Below the pieces are notes generated by a model. It saw only the letters and a list, made by a program, of their open reading frames with translations. It had not been told where the DNA came from and made no database searches. From Amyelois transitella (taxonomy: Eukaryota; Arthropoda; Insecta; Lepidoptera; Pyralidae), in NCBI RefSeq assembly GCF_032362555.1, contig NC_083520.1, positions 4,960,001 through 5,024,000 on the forward strand: 64,000 nucleotides of DNA, given 5' to 3'. Shown here one piece after another: positions 11,510-22,829 of this stretch; the stretch's first letter is position 1; every line of letters begins with the position of its first letter. A program made the translations under genes and the position numbers.

Positions 11510-12263
11510 AGGCGTAGGGACGTGACGACCCCATCGCCCTCTGTGGAAGGGTTTCCTTCCCAGTGCAGTCAGTCTCCGCGGGGCGGCTTGTGGCGAAGCC
11601 GTTGGTGAGTGGCGACACCACGGACCCTACCTCCTGGGGAACATACAGACATGCGCCATACACACACATACACACAGTAACACTTTCCCCGCCTCTGGCT
11701 TGCCTTAGTCGGCCGGCCAGAGTGGAGTCGCAAGAGCAGATCCTATGCTCCAGGATGGAAGTGTATTGCACGTAATGGCGTAATAGCGGGGAAACCAGCA
11801 CGGGGTCATGCCTCGTGCTCGTGAAACCGGGGCCGCACCTCTCGGCATCCCATAGCTGCTTTTAACGTGTTGCGCCCTGGCCGCCGCATGGTGGCTTATT
11901 TAGGGTGCCCACAGGCTGCTGTATAGCCAATGAGCAGCGAGTCACCATCTGCCTAATCAAAATTACGTGAGAGGTTTTCGAGGCAGATGTCCGTATCTCA
12001 CATAGCCAGTAATCCAATCCACTAGCATCCCATCCGCATGACCCAGACTAAGTAAATCCCTACCTGGCAATAGTTTGGCAGTTGGGGAGGGCTGTCCGTT
12101 GGTGTATCCCAATGGTTCATCAAGGGACAGATCTCCACAGCTGCAGCCATCTCACTCTAGAAAAAAAGGTACCAAAGGGCCTCTTCATGTTGGCTTCGGC
12201 CCCATGAACGCCTCCCAAATGACCGGGTCCCTATGGGCCCGTGCACATTTTACATGTACCAAC
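11510..12263 (+). mobile_element. Short non-coding (TAA)n-flanked element, copy 1
   Basis: This 754-base GC-rich block begins GGCGTAGGGACGTGACGACC and ends with a CCAAAGGGCCT box about 85 bases before AACATAATAATAA. It is flanked on both sides by TAA arrays. It carries no long ORF. Blocks shared with the next element, in the same order, show the two are one family. Its ends do not match those of the adjacent full-length element, so it is either a deletion derivative of a different R4-like element (5' UTR joined to 3' UTR) or a non-autonomous element using the same target. Confidence 0.7.
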
Positions 12264-12279
12264 ATAATAATAATAATAA

Positions 12280-13020
12280 AGGCGTCGGGACGTGACGACC
12301 CCATCGCCCCCTGGGTCACCTTCCCAGTGCAATCAGTCTCCGCAGGGCAGCTTGTGGCGAGCTGTTGGGGAGTAGCGACCCCACGGACCTGAGTGCTCCC
12401 AGGGGAGGCCCCTGTTCCTCGCCTCCGATCTTCCTTCGCCAAGGTCGGAGTGGAAACCGATGAGGGATAGGACCCCTACCTCTGGCTTGCCTTAACCGGC
12501 CGGTCAGAGTGGAGTCGCGAGAGCTATACGCTCGAAGGATGGAAGTGTAAAATGTCATAACGCCGGGGGTGCCTGACTGGATCACCACGATTTCACGCCC
12601 CGCAGTCTCACCTCTCGACATCCTTAGCCACCCACGCCGATGTTGCCCCTTTGTTGCTTTTCATGGTGACTGATTTGAGGGGCCCATTTAGTGAGTGGCG
12701 AGTCACCACCTGCCACATAATAGTCACGTATTCATGATTATGGCAGGTGTCCGAACTTCTCCAGCAATAGCCCAGTTAAAATGCATCCAAACGTCAACTC
12801 CATAACCCATAATCCTTTTCCTTATTTTGTAATAGCTCCACCTCCTGCCGAGACCTGTTCATGGACATATCATTTATTGATTTGCCCGGGAACGGGTTTT
12901 GGCAGGAGAACAACATAACATCAACTTCTCCAAAGGGCCTCTACGTGTTGGATTTATATCCCCACGCAAGCCTCTCAAAAATCCGGGGTGTATAGACCCG
13001 TGAAATCTAAGAGGAGAAAC
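12280..13020 (+). mobile_element. Short non-coding (TAA)n-flanked element, copy 2
   Basis: A 741-base relative of the preceding element, starting GGCGTCGGGACGTGACGACC and ending just before the TAA array at 13021. Shared blocks include CTCTGGCTTGCCTTA with CCGGCC, GGCGAGTCACCA-type and CCAAAGGGCCTCT boxes. The two copies clearly differ, so they are not a recent duplication of one another. Confidence 0.7.
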
Positions 13021-13229
13021 ATAATAATAATAATAATTTATTAACCAACCAGAAAAACAGTAAATACTTAAAATTAAAGTACAGTAATCTGCATCTGCGT
13101 CTGAGCTAGGTAAAACCTGTATTTCAGACCTCAGAGCTCCTTCTTCATAAATAAATAAAACTTTTGTTTTTATTGACTGATTGACAGACCATACTAATAT
13201 AGGAAATAAAACAAAAAACGTAATTTGGA

Positions 13230-13320
13230 AAACTGAGTTGAAGCCAAAAACTACTGTAGAGGCTACATCAGCTTTCCACTTGTCGCAGTCCCTGTAAACA
13301 TCTTTCGGTTCATCCACATT
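13230..13320 (-). pseudogene. 3' fragment of an RTE-like LINE ORF
   Basis: The minus strand reads MDEPKDVYRDCDKWKADV, a diverged form of the VDEAKEVCRDRGKWKEVV tail of the LINE at 60908-61992. It is only a decayed C-terminal scrap. Confidence 0.55.
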
Positions 13321-13557
13321 TTTTTTTTTTTAAAGCTCATGTGATTAGGATATTTATATTTGAACGTTCCCGGTTTGAACAAAAACGTACGTTTGTTAAA
13401 TAGTTGTACTTATTCCAGCCAAGAAGTAGTTTGATAAAAATAGTTGTTTGATACGGTACAAGGAGCTCATAAATGAGAAATGATTATATACCTACTCGTT
13501 AATAACATAAATGTGCTTCAATTATAATTAATTTTGTTATCATACAATTAAAAGCTT

Positions 13558-13614
13558 TTAGCAGACTTAAAATCAAATATATGAAAGAATAAAATCTGGT
13601 TTTAAGTCTGCTAA
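13558..13614. repeat. Inverted repeat (hairpin)
   Basis: Arms TTAGCAGACTTAAAA and TTTTAAGTCTGCTAA enclose an AT-rich loop of about 25 bases; no gene overlaps it. Confidence 0.7.
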
Positions 13615-14014
13615 TAATTGTATCTAATATTTAGTAATATTTATTTTAGTAGTCATAAGGAGTAAAATAAAACAAATGTTCATGTAAATTATTGCGTTTT
13701 ATTCAAATCCTGCAGATTTAATTAACATCCGTGTATTGGTAGTAGTCCTACTGTACTAATACAATATACACAAACTAGTGACAGAAATAGAACAGTTATT
13801 ATAAAATGTAAGTACTGTTGTGTGAAACTTATTCAAAAAAATAGATTTTTTCTTAACAAATGACTAGTTATTGAACTCATAATCGTTAATTGTTTGAACT
13901 ATTTATTGGCACTCAGGTTTTGTGTTACTTGCCTAGCTACAAGATTCATAATATATCATTCCAATTTCTATAATCCCTTTCTATCCACTCTCTTAATTAT
14001 AATACAAATATTAT

Positions 14015-14110
14015 ATAATATTAGACTATTAGAAAATGCCACTACCATTAAGTCCGCCTATTTTACTTTACAAATTGTAAACTTTACAATAAAGAAGTAA
14101 TAAATAAATA
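14015..14110 (+). repeat. Retroposon 3' tail repeat (TCCGCCTATT family)
   Basis: Contains ATTAAGTCCGCCTATT, TTTACTTTACAAATTG and a terminal AATAAAGAAGTAATAAATAA. Similar tails occur at 30990-31100 and 36665-36755, all on the plus strand. The AATAAA followed by short A-rich repeats suggests the 3' end of a LINE or SINE family. Confidence 0.6.
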
Positions 14111-14518
14111 TTATTAAATTATGTAACAGTATTCACAATTCTTTTGTAGCTGCCAATTCTATAAAATATTAAATATCTCTAAAATATTAATTGTGAAATA
14201 AAATATTGAGTACTACATTCAGCGATAGATTTATATAAGTATTATGCATACCTTAATAAGATTTCCACAATTCAGAAGTAAATAAATACAAATTATTGAA
14301 ATAATTCCTATAACTACTCAGATACCAACTGTTGCTTTAACGAGGCAGTCGATGGGCCCTTAGACTTTATTTAATGAAAAATATGCATTTTAAAAAAATA
14401 ATTTGGTTGCTGGTCACTAGGAGCATGGGATACGTTCTATAGTTCTAATATGTCTACTATATTTAAATCGTATACATATTTTTAACTGAAACCCCAGGAT
14501 GCTTATCTAAAGTCTAAA

Positions 14519-14731
14519 AATTGTGAAGCGGAATTTCTGGAATAAACTTGTGATGATTATATCTTGGGTATCATGACGATAGTCGAATGCAGCGGATAAG
14601 ATTATACATAGATGATAGAGTAGATGGATAGGATATAGTAACATACCAGGTTTCTGCTGGACCTGCTTCAAAGGATTCGCAAGTCCTTCGACCATTAAGA
14701 GCCCCAACACACACCATACCAATCGAGCCAT
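14519..14731 (-). pseudogene. Hexamerin pseudogene: exon 1 plus a piece of exon 3
   Basis: The minus strand reads MARLVWCVLGLL then LANPLKQVQQKPG and a GTATGT donor, nearly the same signal-peptide exon as the hexamerin at 18351-22785. Only about 20-30 bases further comes sequence aligning with the middle of that gene's exon 3 (the RHDTQNIIV region, 21640-21740), with several changes. Exon 2, the rest of exon 3 and exons 4-8 are missing. The TATA box at 14772-14765 keeps the same spacing to the ATG. An additional in-frame ATG at 14749 lies upstream. A large internal deletion after tandem duplication explains it. It cannot encode a hexamerin. Confidence 0.85.
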
Positions 14732-14933
14732 ATTAGTCAATGCATCCAAAAATTACAAAGATCATTTTTATATAAGTACATATTACCTCTTATTTTTGCA
14801 TCACTTCAGTTCATTAATTTGTATAAGCAAACATAATAGGTATTATTAGGCACTTATCTTAATATTAGTAATTTTATGCCACAGTTAACTCTTCAACAAA
14901 ATTAAATCAAATGATATTTAAATTTTAGAGGTA

Positions 14934-16246
14934 CCGTAGAGTCGTATGACTTTGCCCTTATGGGTGACTTTGTCCCAAACTTGGAAACAGTTTGATCTTC
15001 CCGCCACACCATTCTCAGAGACTAGGGCGTAAAAGTACACGTCATAATCAATAGATGGCGTTGTAGCACAGTGGGTAAAACAGTTTTAGCACTGTCGGAC
15101 TTTGTTCCGATTGGTTACTGTAGCTCGATTTGACAAGTTTCATTTTCGTTAAAATATTACAGTGCAAACTTTCTCAACAAAAGTTTATTTAATGGTGAGT
15201 TTATGTTTAAATTTTTGTTTTAAAGTATGTTAAATATGTTAGTAATCAAGTGCGTTGTAGAATTTCTAAAATGTGATGTCTTGTTTTTATGATATTGCGA
15301 AAAATAAACACTAAGCAACTGTTAATAAAGTTTTGGATAACTTTGGCCCATGGGCCAAAGTCATACCTGGCAATAACATTAATTATTCTTATGTTATGTT
15401 TTTGTTTATTTCTCTAACGAACGATACTGTTAACCTTAACCAAGAATCAGATGAAGACATTCCTTTGGCATCAATTTCCAAAAAACCAAAAATAACAGTA
15501 GATGGTGTTGAAATAGATGATCTGATCATGGGCTTGTCAGATGGGGAACACATATATATCCTGGCAAGGTGGTGTGGTGGTGTGTCATGGTGGGTGTAAT
15601 GAAAAGGGGGATCAAATTTTGGAGATGTCCATGTCCTCAAGCTGAACAATTATACCGCATTCCAAAAAATGATTCTTAATCCCAGAATTAGATAAAAAAT
15701 GAATTGGTGAGCGTTCAAATGACAATTTAACTGATAATTTGTGCTAATGTTTGATCTCGAGTCTGATAATAATAGGAGTAGGTTAAATTATCAAGAGTTT
15801 TCATTGTTTGTTACTTATTTGGAAAATATATATATTCTTGCTAGTCATGCTGTGCAATGTGTTCTGTGTGTATGTGTTCTTAACTTAGTTCTATGAAAAT
15901 TGTAGATACTAGCAAAATAAAGAAAAGTTGATTTATTTAATGTTTTTGTTGCCTTTTGAAACATTTCCGAATGATTACTTTGTCCCAACGTTAAATAAAC
16001 TTACGATTACTGGACAAAAAAAGAGTGGGCAAATGTCTAAGTAAAACTTTGGCATAAAGTTTGACAAAAAATATACATATGTATGAAAACTTATACGTAA
16101 CTTATATTTTTATATATACAGCTTCCTTGTATTCTTAGTGATGTGCCAAAATTATTTATATTAACATATAGTTGAAACCATCGGAAATATGATGCAAAAA
16201 TAAAAATGTTGTCGAATATTCGGTCAAAGTCATACGACTCTGCCGG
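14934..16246. mobile_element. Tc1/mariner- or pogo-like DNA transposon, non-autonomous, with TA duplication
   Basis: The ends are imperfect inverted repeats: CCGTAGAGTCGTATGACTTTG on the left and its near complement (CAAAGTCATACGACTCTGCC) on the right, each bordered by TA. Length is 1313 bases. Internal copies of a related box, ACTTTGTCCC or ACTTTGCCC, recur near 14965, 15098 and 15978, and a perfect 20-base palindrome lies at 15341-15360. A small frame at 15333-15599 (88 codons, containing NQESDEDIPLASISKKPK) may be a leftover of a transposase or captured exon, but has no catalytic motif that I can see. Confidence 0.7.
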
Positions 16247-16248
16247 TA

Positions 16249-18350
16249 AAATATATAATTTAACTTTGATACTTAATGTTGCAAAATTTAAACAAATACA
16301 TATAGTGACGCTAAGATGTAAAAAACCCTAGCTATGAATCCTTGAAAAGTTATCTTTATCCACAATACTCGTAATCCACAATAATAGATAATAAAGAGAA
16401 AAGAATTGTAATTTTGTATGATTCATGAAATTTGGTACACAGATAAAGGTGGCCTTTGGGAATAACATAGACTATTTTTTTGGAAATTTCCGCGGTACTC
16501 ATACTATACTTATATATTTATACTTTATCGAATTACCATATTAAAATTGTGCAAAGCACCGTTAATGTTCACCCACCATCTATAAAAAAAACATGTATCA
16601 AGGTATTTATTTTAGGCCTGATTCTTAAATACCTATTCCAATTTTAACAAGATTTTCGTTCAATATAAGGCTGTCTTATTTAATTTGCCATCTAGCGCCA
16701 ATATGCGTTATTAAATAAGCTTTCTGGCATAAACTTATTTCGTGTAAATACTTACGTATTTAATGTTCCAAAATTTCAACAGATGGCGTTGTGTGTACTG
16801 ATTTAAAGTTTAGAAACAGGAATAAGATTTCTCATACTCATAATGGGTACTATTACATACGAGTATAATGAGTGCATTATTGATTTTATGTTACCGCCTA
16901 TACTGTAGCGTTATAAATATTATTAAGTGTTTCATGGATGCATCTTCATGGATTTTATTTATGGATTACAGATTTTTCTGACCGCTTACAGAATCAATTA
17001 TCGTCAGGCATTGTCATACTCCCAAAAGCCTTCTATAAGCTGTTATTCTAGGATTAGGATAGGATTCTTTACAAGGCAAGAAGATAATGTGAAAATCTTT
17101 CCTTTATAATAAAATAACAATATTCTTTCAAATTTATACAAAGGTATGTAGTGTCATTTCTGTACCTTCCTTCCTGTAAAATTAAAAAAAGCGACTCAAA
17201 GATAAAGCACTTACTTATATAAAAATGATCGTACTTTGCTTTGCCTTATATCTTGTGCCTCAATATTTTATTTTCATGATTTTATGTGAAGAATATGAAG
17301 AACATTCATTATTTATCGTATGTGTGTATAGCCCGCTCCACACTTACGCGAGAACCCCGCAAGTAAACCACGATATTCACATAGGACCATAGAGTGTGGA
17401 AAGCACATAAGTATTTATAATTTCAAGTTTAATTAAAAGGTGTAATTCATAAAAATAAACAAATATTCATTAAAATCATTGCTTTAATTGGAAACCTTGC
17501 AGACATAAATAAACATTCGTATAAACTGACGCAATACAACACAAAATTCACCATAATAATAAACATACATAACATAGGTAATAGCTACAAATATGAGTAT
17601 TGAAGGATGGCAGGTAAGTTGAAAATATAACTAAAGAAATCTGAGATCAAATAGCTGATTAAAGAGCCTTCTATGTGACAACAAACTACACTAGTTCGAC
17701 TTATTTGGCATATACATATCTACATATATCAATAGCTCTTAAGACTTTTGATTCAGCTGAACAATATGATTTATTTATTATTATAGATACACTTTCTCTA
17801 GGCTTATTCTGTAAAAAAATATTCTATAAAGATTGAGGTCTTAGTAAAAGACATTAAAAAATATATATAATGGACATACATCATATTAATAGAACATGCA
17901 TATAATATCAAAGGTTCTACTGTAAAATATATCTAGAAGATAGCTTATACAATATTATAATACATACTTCAATTCATAACGTATTTTTCGGTCAATAAGA
18001 GCTTATGATAGACGTTTTCTTTAACTTTTACGAAGAACTTCTAAGGAGACAGTAGTCATTGCCGCGAAGGATATAATTAGCTAATTTGATCCTTTAACAA
18101 ATATTAAACTATACTACAAAAAAGGAACACATTATCCTATGTAAGTACTTTATAATGTGCTTTGGTACATATGTCGAATGAACAACAAAGAAAACAATAA
18201 ACATAAAATAGAAAATTCGTACATACATTATAACGTCAATTAGTATTTTGTCACCCTGACTGTATACGTAATAAAAAACTTAGAATTACCATCTGTGGCA
18301 GTTAAAAAAAAAGGTATTGTTACATAAGAATCTGAATCATCATTAAGATT
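16249..18350. other. Intergenic DNA between a transposon and the second hexamerin
   Basis: AT-rich with no supportable gene. No canonical AATAAA for the hexamerin at 18351 was found within about 110 bases of its stop, so its 3' end lies somewhere in this stretch. Confidence 0.4.
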
Positions 18351-21300
18351 CTAGAATGGATGGATAGGAATTTCTGGCGTATGTTTGTGGTGAATGACAA
18401 CGTCCTGGAAAAAGATGTTCTGTATTCCTGTGACCTGCCATAAGTGCAGAGGTCTGTCTACCGGGAAACCAAGAGGGTCGGCTGTGAGACGTCTCGCTCC
18501 GGTACCGAGTCCAAGGGAGGACACAGGATCGAAACCGGTGCCATAGACTACGTTGGGCGCCCTATATTCGGAGATGTAAACCATCAGGACGAAAGGCATG
18601 CCACCGACGCGACCTGGAAAATATTTGTGTATATTGTGTATAATGTTCGGCATAGAACAGGATCAACTGGTTTATTTATTTACTAGATAGATACAACGAT
18701 ATTTTTCATAGACGTGATAGGAAGTATCGTATGAAAGAAACAAAAAAGTTAAAGAGTAAACCTTATAAAAATAAATTACCTGATCTTAAAATATACCTCA
18801 TTGTTGTACCTACTATCATTATTGTTTTCTTACCTTTAGGCAAAATCAGTCTATTCAAGAAGACATCAGGTTTATGCTGCACATCCCACATGAATTGTCC
18901 ACCGTTCAGAGCATCTTCAACTTTCCTGAATAGCTCTTGGCCTTGCAGGGGGTCGAGGCCGTACATATTCTCGTTAGAGACACGGGTAATCACATTATCA
19001 CCTTGTTGCACTGTAAAATTAAATAACGCCTTGAAGAAATCTTAGCGAAGAACCCAAAGCTAGTCAATCCTAACTTACATTCTTAATAAGCGTTATCTTA
19101 TAAACCAATTTCTTGAAATTTTGGAGAAGGACATACAACCTTACAACCTTTCAACCCAGTAAATACTATAGTTCCCGTGACATTAGCGAAAGAACTGCAT
19201 TCTTTTACAGGTAGCCCTAAATTCGCTAGTGCAGAGCCGCAAGTAAAAGCATATACATGATAAGGTAGGCCAATCAGACATTAGTATTGATTGAGATATT
19301 CCCAAACTAAATTTCCTAGTATAATATTTTGTTTTTATTAATTGAAACCCTAAGGCCAATCAGATTAAGTACTTTTATCACTTTGCTATGACCATGACCT
19401 GGAATCAAATTAGGAATTTGTGATACCGAGACCATCAAACTTTAAAAAGTATGATTAACCTGCGTATATGATTGTATTTGTAAAATTTTATAACACCTTC
19501 TATGACACTAGTCATAACACTTAAATCCTTGTGCAAAATTGAACTGGTTGAAAACTTGTTGCATAATTACTAGGATAAGTCAAAAGATTGTTTTATCAAC
19601 TTACAGACATAGTCGAACTCGTCCAACTGGAAGAAGTTTTGCGTGTTCTCAACGAGAGGGATTTCGTTGCCTCTGCTATCATATTTGGGAGCCAAGAAGA
19701 ATCTTACAGTGACGTGTTTTTTGCTTTCACTGTTGACATTGACGCGAACGGTGAAGATCTTGTGGTTTAGTTGGGGACGTTGGACAAGAACACTCTTGGT
19801 GTCGTAACCATGTTGATCTGAAACCAATTAATTGTTTATTCTAAATCAGATATACTGAATATTTAACAATATCTTCTCTTATTCTTTCCTTATCTTTTTA
19901 ATAATGTCCTGGATTCATGATCACAATCCTAGAATTAGGAAATCAATTACAACTAGCTTGTGGAACATATATATTGCTTATTCCATCTTATCTTATAAAA
20001 CAAAACTTACATTCGAACTCGTTCAGGTGTAGGTGGTTGGTAACATTAATATGCGTGTACTCGAAGTAGGTGACGAGCTTGTCTACGTCAACCTTTTGGA
20101 TCTGAACGGAAGGCAGAGCAAGTTCATCGTGGGTGTACAATGGGAGGGTTTCATGCCAGGACTGGAAGATCTGGAGGACGCGCTTCCAGATCATGTAGAA
20201 CGCTGGATCGCGGAGAGCAGTCTGATAGTTCTCTAAGACTGAAGGTACAACCAAGGGGATCATTCTGTTGACAATAATAGAAATGTTATGGAAATTTATT
20301 TGAGCTCAAATATCTAAGCCCGTATTACGTGTGTTGATGAGTCCAAATTTGACACATTCAACACAAAAATCGTCAATTTAATTGTAATCTATGATTCACA
20401 GAAAAACAATTTGATGAGAAAAGACAGACAAAGGTAGTATAAGAATGGCTTTAGTTCCGGTAACATCCTCGCCTCTCTGAAGAGCAGCCCGGGGTGTAAC
20501 TTTGACCATCTGACCTCCGCAACCTTTGCAGGTAAACCTCAGCCGTATTGGATCAATGGTTACATATCCTGTTGCCAAAATGTGCAGGTTTCCTCATGAC
20601 GTTTTTTCCTCACCGTGAGAGCATCGGTTAATATAGCATACTACTTGTATAGTAGAATGTGTAGTGATGTAAATAAATTCATAAGAATTTGACTACACTT
20701 TTAACTGTCGGACTTACCCATTATGATATTGCACATTCACGGGATTTGTCACATGAGCACCACCTAACACTCTCTTCCATAGAGTAATGAAGTCCTGGTA
20801 GTAGTGCACATTAGGAGAATCTACGTTTGCTTCAATAATACGACCCAGCACATCAATTGCATCAGGAGTTCGGATATTGACGTAGTTAAGGTCTTCCTGA
20901 AAGTTATGTTCTAATTAGAAATTTTAAATAAAGTAACTAATAAGGAGAATAACACTTTACAAAGAATGCATCAACTCAGTTAAACTAAAATGTTCCACTT
21001 CGTGAACTTGAAAAACTGTAAATTAAAATGTTATTGAAATTTTATGGAATGTTACTACTATTGATGGTGGCATAGTTAGCAATGGTGTTGTATTGTACTT
21101 TTACTTACGTTGTATAAATGACCTTTGCTAATAGCTTCATCGATACGGTATTCATATAATTCGATTTTCTGAAGCGCTTGTAGGATCCAAGGTGCATCCA
21201 AGTGGTAATGGTCAGGCCTGTACGGGAAGGGAATCCCGTTCATATACGTCAAACCAGACCTGTATCCTTCGAGCACAAGACTCGTATCAAGTTCAGGAAT

Positions 21301-22785
21301 TTCTCCTAAGCCGACCGAAAGTCTCTCCATGTAGTAACGCGTCAAAAGTTGCTTGTGCCACCACCAGAACAATTCACCACGTCTGTCCTTTATCAAAGGG
21401 CAGGTTTCCCTTCCTATCCAGAAAGGATACGTCATATGAGTGTTGTAGTACAATGAATTAAGGCCAACATCGTGGGTGAAATAGGCAATAGTCATTTCCT
21501 CATCATCATAAGGCCAAACTGTTTCATTCATGTGAATAACAACATTGTCATCCCAAAGCCGAGTAGTTGGGTAATGTTCAACGAAACGTTTTCCGTGAAC
21601 AGCGACTCTTTGAGCGGTGGTCATGACTTCAGAATTGTGGAAGAATGAAGGAATGATGTTGTATAGTGGTGGCACGATAATATTCTGTGTATCATGGCGA
21701 TGGTAGATTGCAGTCGACAAGACATACACGTACAAATATTCATTGAGATGACACCTCAAATATACAGCTGTTTTGTAGAAAGTATCGAAGTCCTTAGCTG
21801 AGTAAAGAAGGTTGAACATAAACTGAGCCTCAGCTTTATGTGTGCTTTCCAAAATTGAGAACGGCACTGTCTTTGGCAAAAGCCATTGATGGTGAATCAA
21901 TTGGCTCACAATATGGACGACGGTAGTGTTCTGTAAAAATAAAATGCAAAGTAATGGTTTAGTATTTAACTTTTTAATTAACTGTAATTTATTTATTACA
22001 GTAAATTACAATAATAATTAATTTATTACAATAATCTCGACTAATCTGTTACAGTGCGAGCAATTTCAAATTCTAGATATGTTTTCGATCATGTTAAAAT
22101 CTGCTCTAGAAATGGAATTTTAAACTTACCGAATAATGCTCTGCATTCTTTTCGATGTCCCATGTATTTTCTATTTCTTGATGTTCCTTAAAATGATTGG
22201 GCTCGTGGATGTGGTAGAAGAGAATCAACAGCTTGTGCTGCCGTTCCAAAGTAGACTTATCAGCTAAAAGACATATGAAGGAACGTCATTTATAAAACTA
22301 AACGAAACGGATCTAAATGAATACTGTGTTGAATATTAATTTTTAGACAGATATTACATATAAAAAAATCTTCTCTGCCCTAGACTTTTCTTGTCTACGA
22401 TTTAAACTTACAAATCCTTAATGATAATAAATACTTAATGATACTTCAAGTCGCTCAATAAAAGAAATTTAATAAATAAAATAAAAAACTACGAGTGAAT
22501 CACTAGACCTTCAGGAGCAAATAAAGCTACTTTATTTTCAAATGATAGCAAAAGCAGGGTTATACTCAAACATACATAATATAATCACGCTTCTTTCCCG
22601 GAGGCGTAGGGAGAAATCTGAAATATCTTAATTCCACGATCCGTTCGTTCTTTCTTTCCCTTTCAAAATCTGATCTGCTATAAAAAGGTTTGAAACATAC
22701 CAGGTTTCTGCTGGGCCTGCTTCACAGGATCCGCGAGGCCCCCCGCCACCAGCAGCCCCAACACACACCACACCAAACGAGCCAT
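18351..22785 (-). CDS. Second hexamerin (storage protein), 8 exons, 708 aa
   Basis: Exons on the minus strand: 22785-22701, 22263-22130, 21930-21109, 20896-20718, 20264-20011, 19817-19605, 19010-18834 and 18613-18351. All introns are GT-AG and the frame is open for 709 codons including TAG. Residues 1-18 form a signal peptide (MARLVWCVLGLLVAGGLA). The second hemocyanin-family signature TALRDPAFY is present at the start of exon 5. The first signature reads YFTHDVGLN, with H where the family usually has E. It lacks the tyrosine-rich runs of the arylphorin and is rich in histidine and tryptophan patches (ELFWWWHKQ), and is not obviously methionine-rich. It is a secreted storage protein of another subfamily; which one (JH-suppressible, riboflavin-binding or other) I cannot decide. 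The first three intron positions and phases match the arylphorin gene, and the last three introns are extra. Confidence 0.93.
20440..20645 (-). repeat. tRNA-derived SINE inside hexamerin intron 4
   Basis: The block includes GGTTACATATCC, ATGTGCAGGTTTCCTCA and GTGAGAGCATCGGTTAATA, matching in order the SINE at 32930-33135. It sits in the intron between exons 4 and 5 (20265-20717). Confidence 0.65.
22565..22605 (-). repeat. RTE-like LINE tail fragment
   Basis: CATACATAATATAATCACGC followed by TTCTTTCCCGGAGGCGTAGG matches the 3' end of the LINE at 60908. It lies in intron 1 of the second hexamerin. Confidence 0.6.
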
Positions 22786-22819
22786 ATTCGCCAATGTACC
22801 CAGAAGCTTGTGGAATGCA

Positions 22820-22827
22820 TTTTTATA
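22820..22827 (-). promoter_or_regulatory. TATA box of the second hexamerin gene
   Basis: TATAAAAA on the minus strand lies 35 bases before the ATG, which implies a very short 5' UTR of about 10 bases. The pseudogene copy at 14519-14731 keeps the same box and spacing. Confidence 0.65.
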
Positions 22828-22829
22828 CA

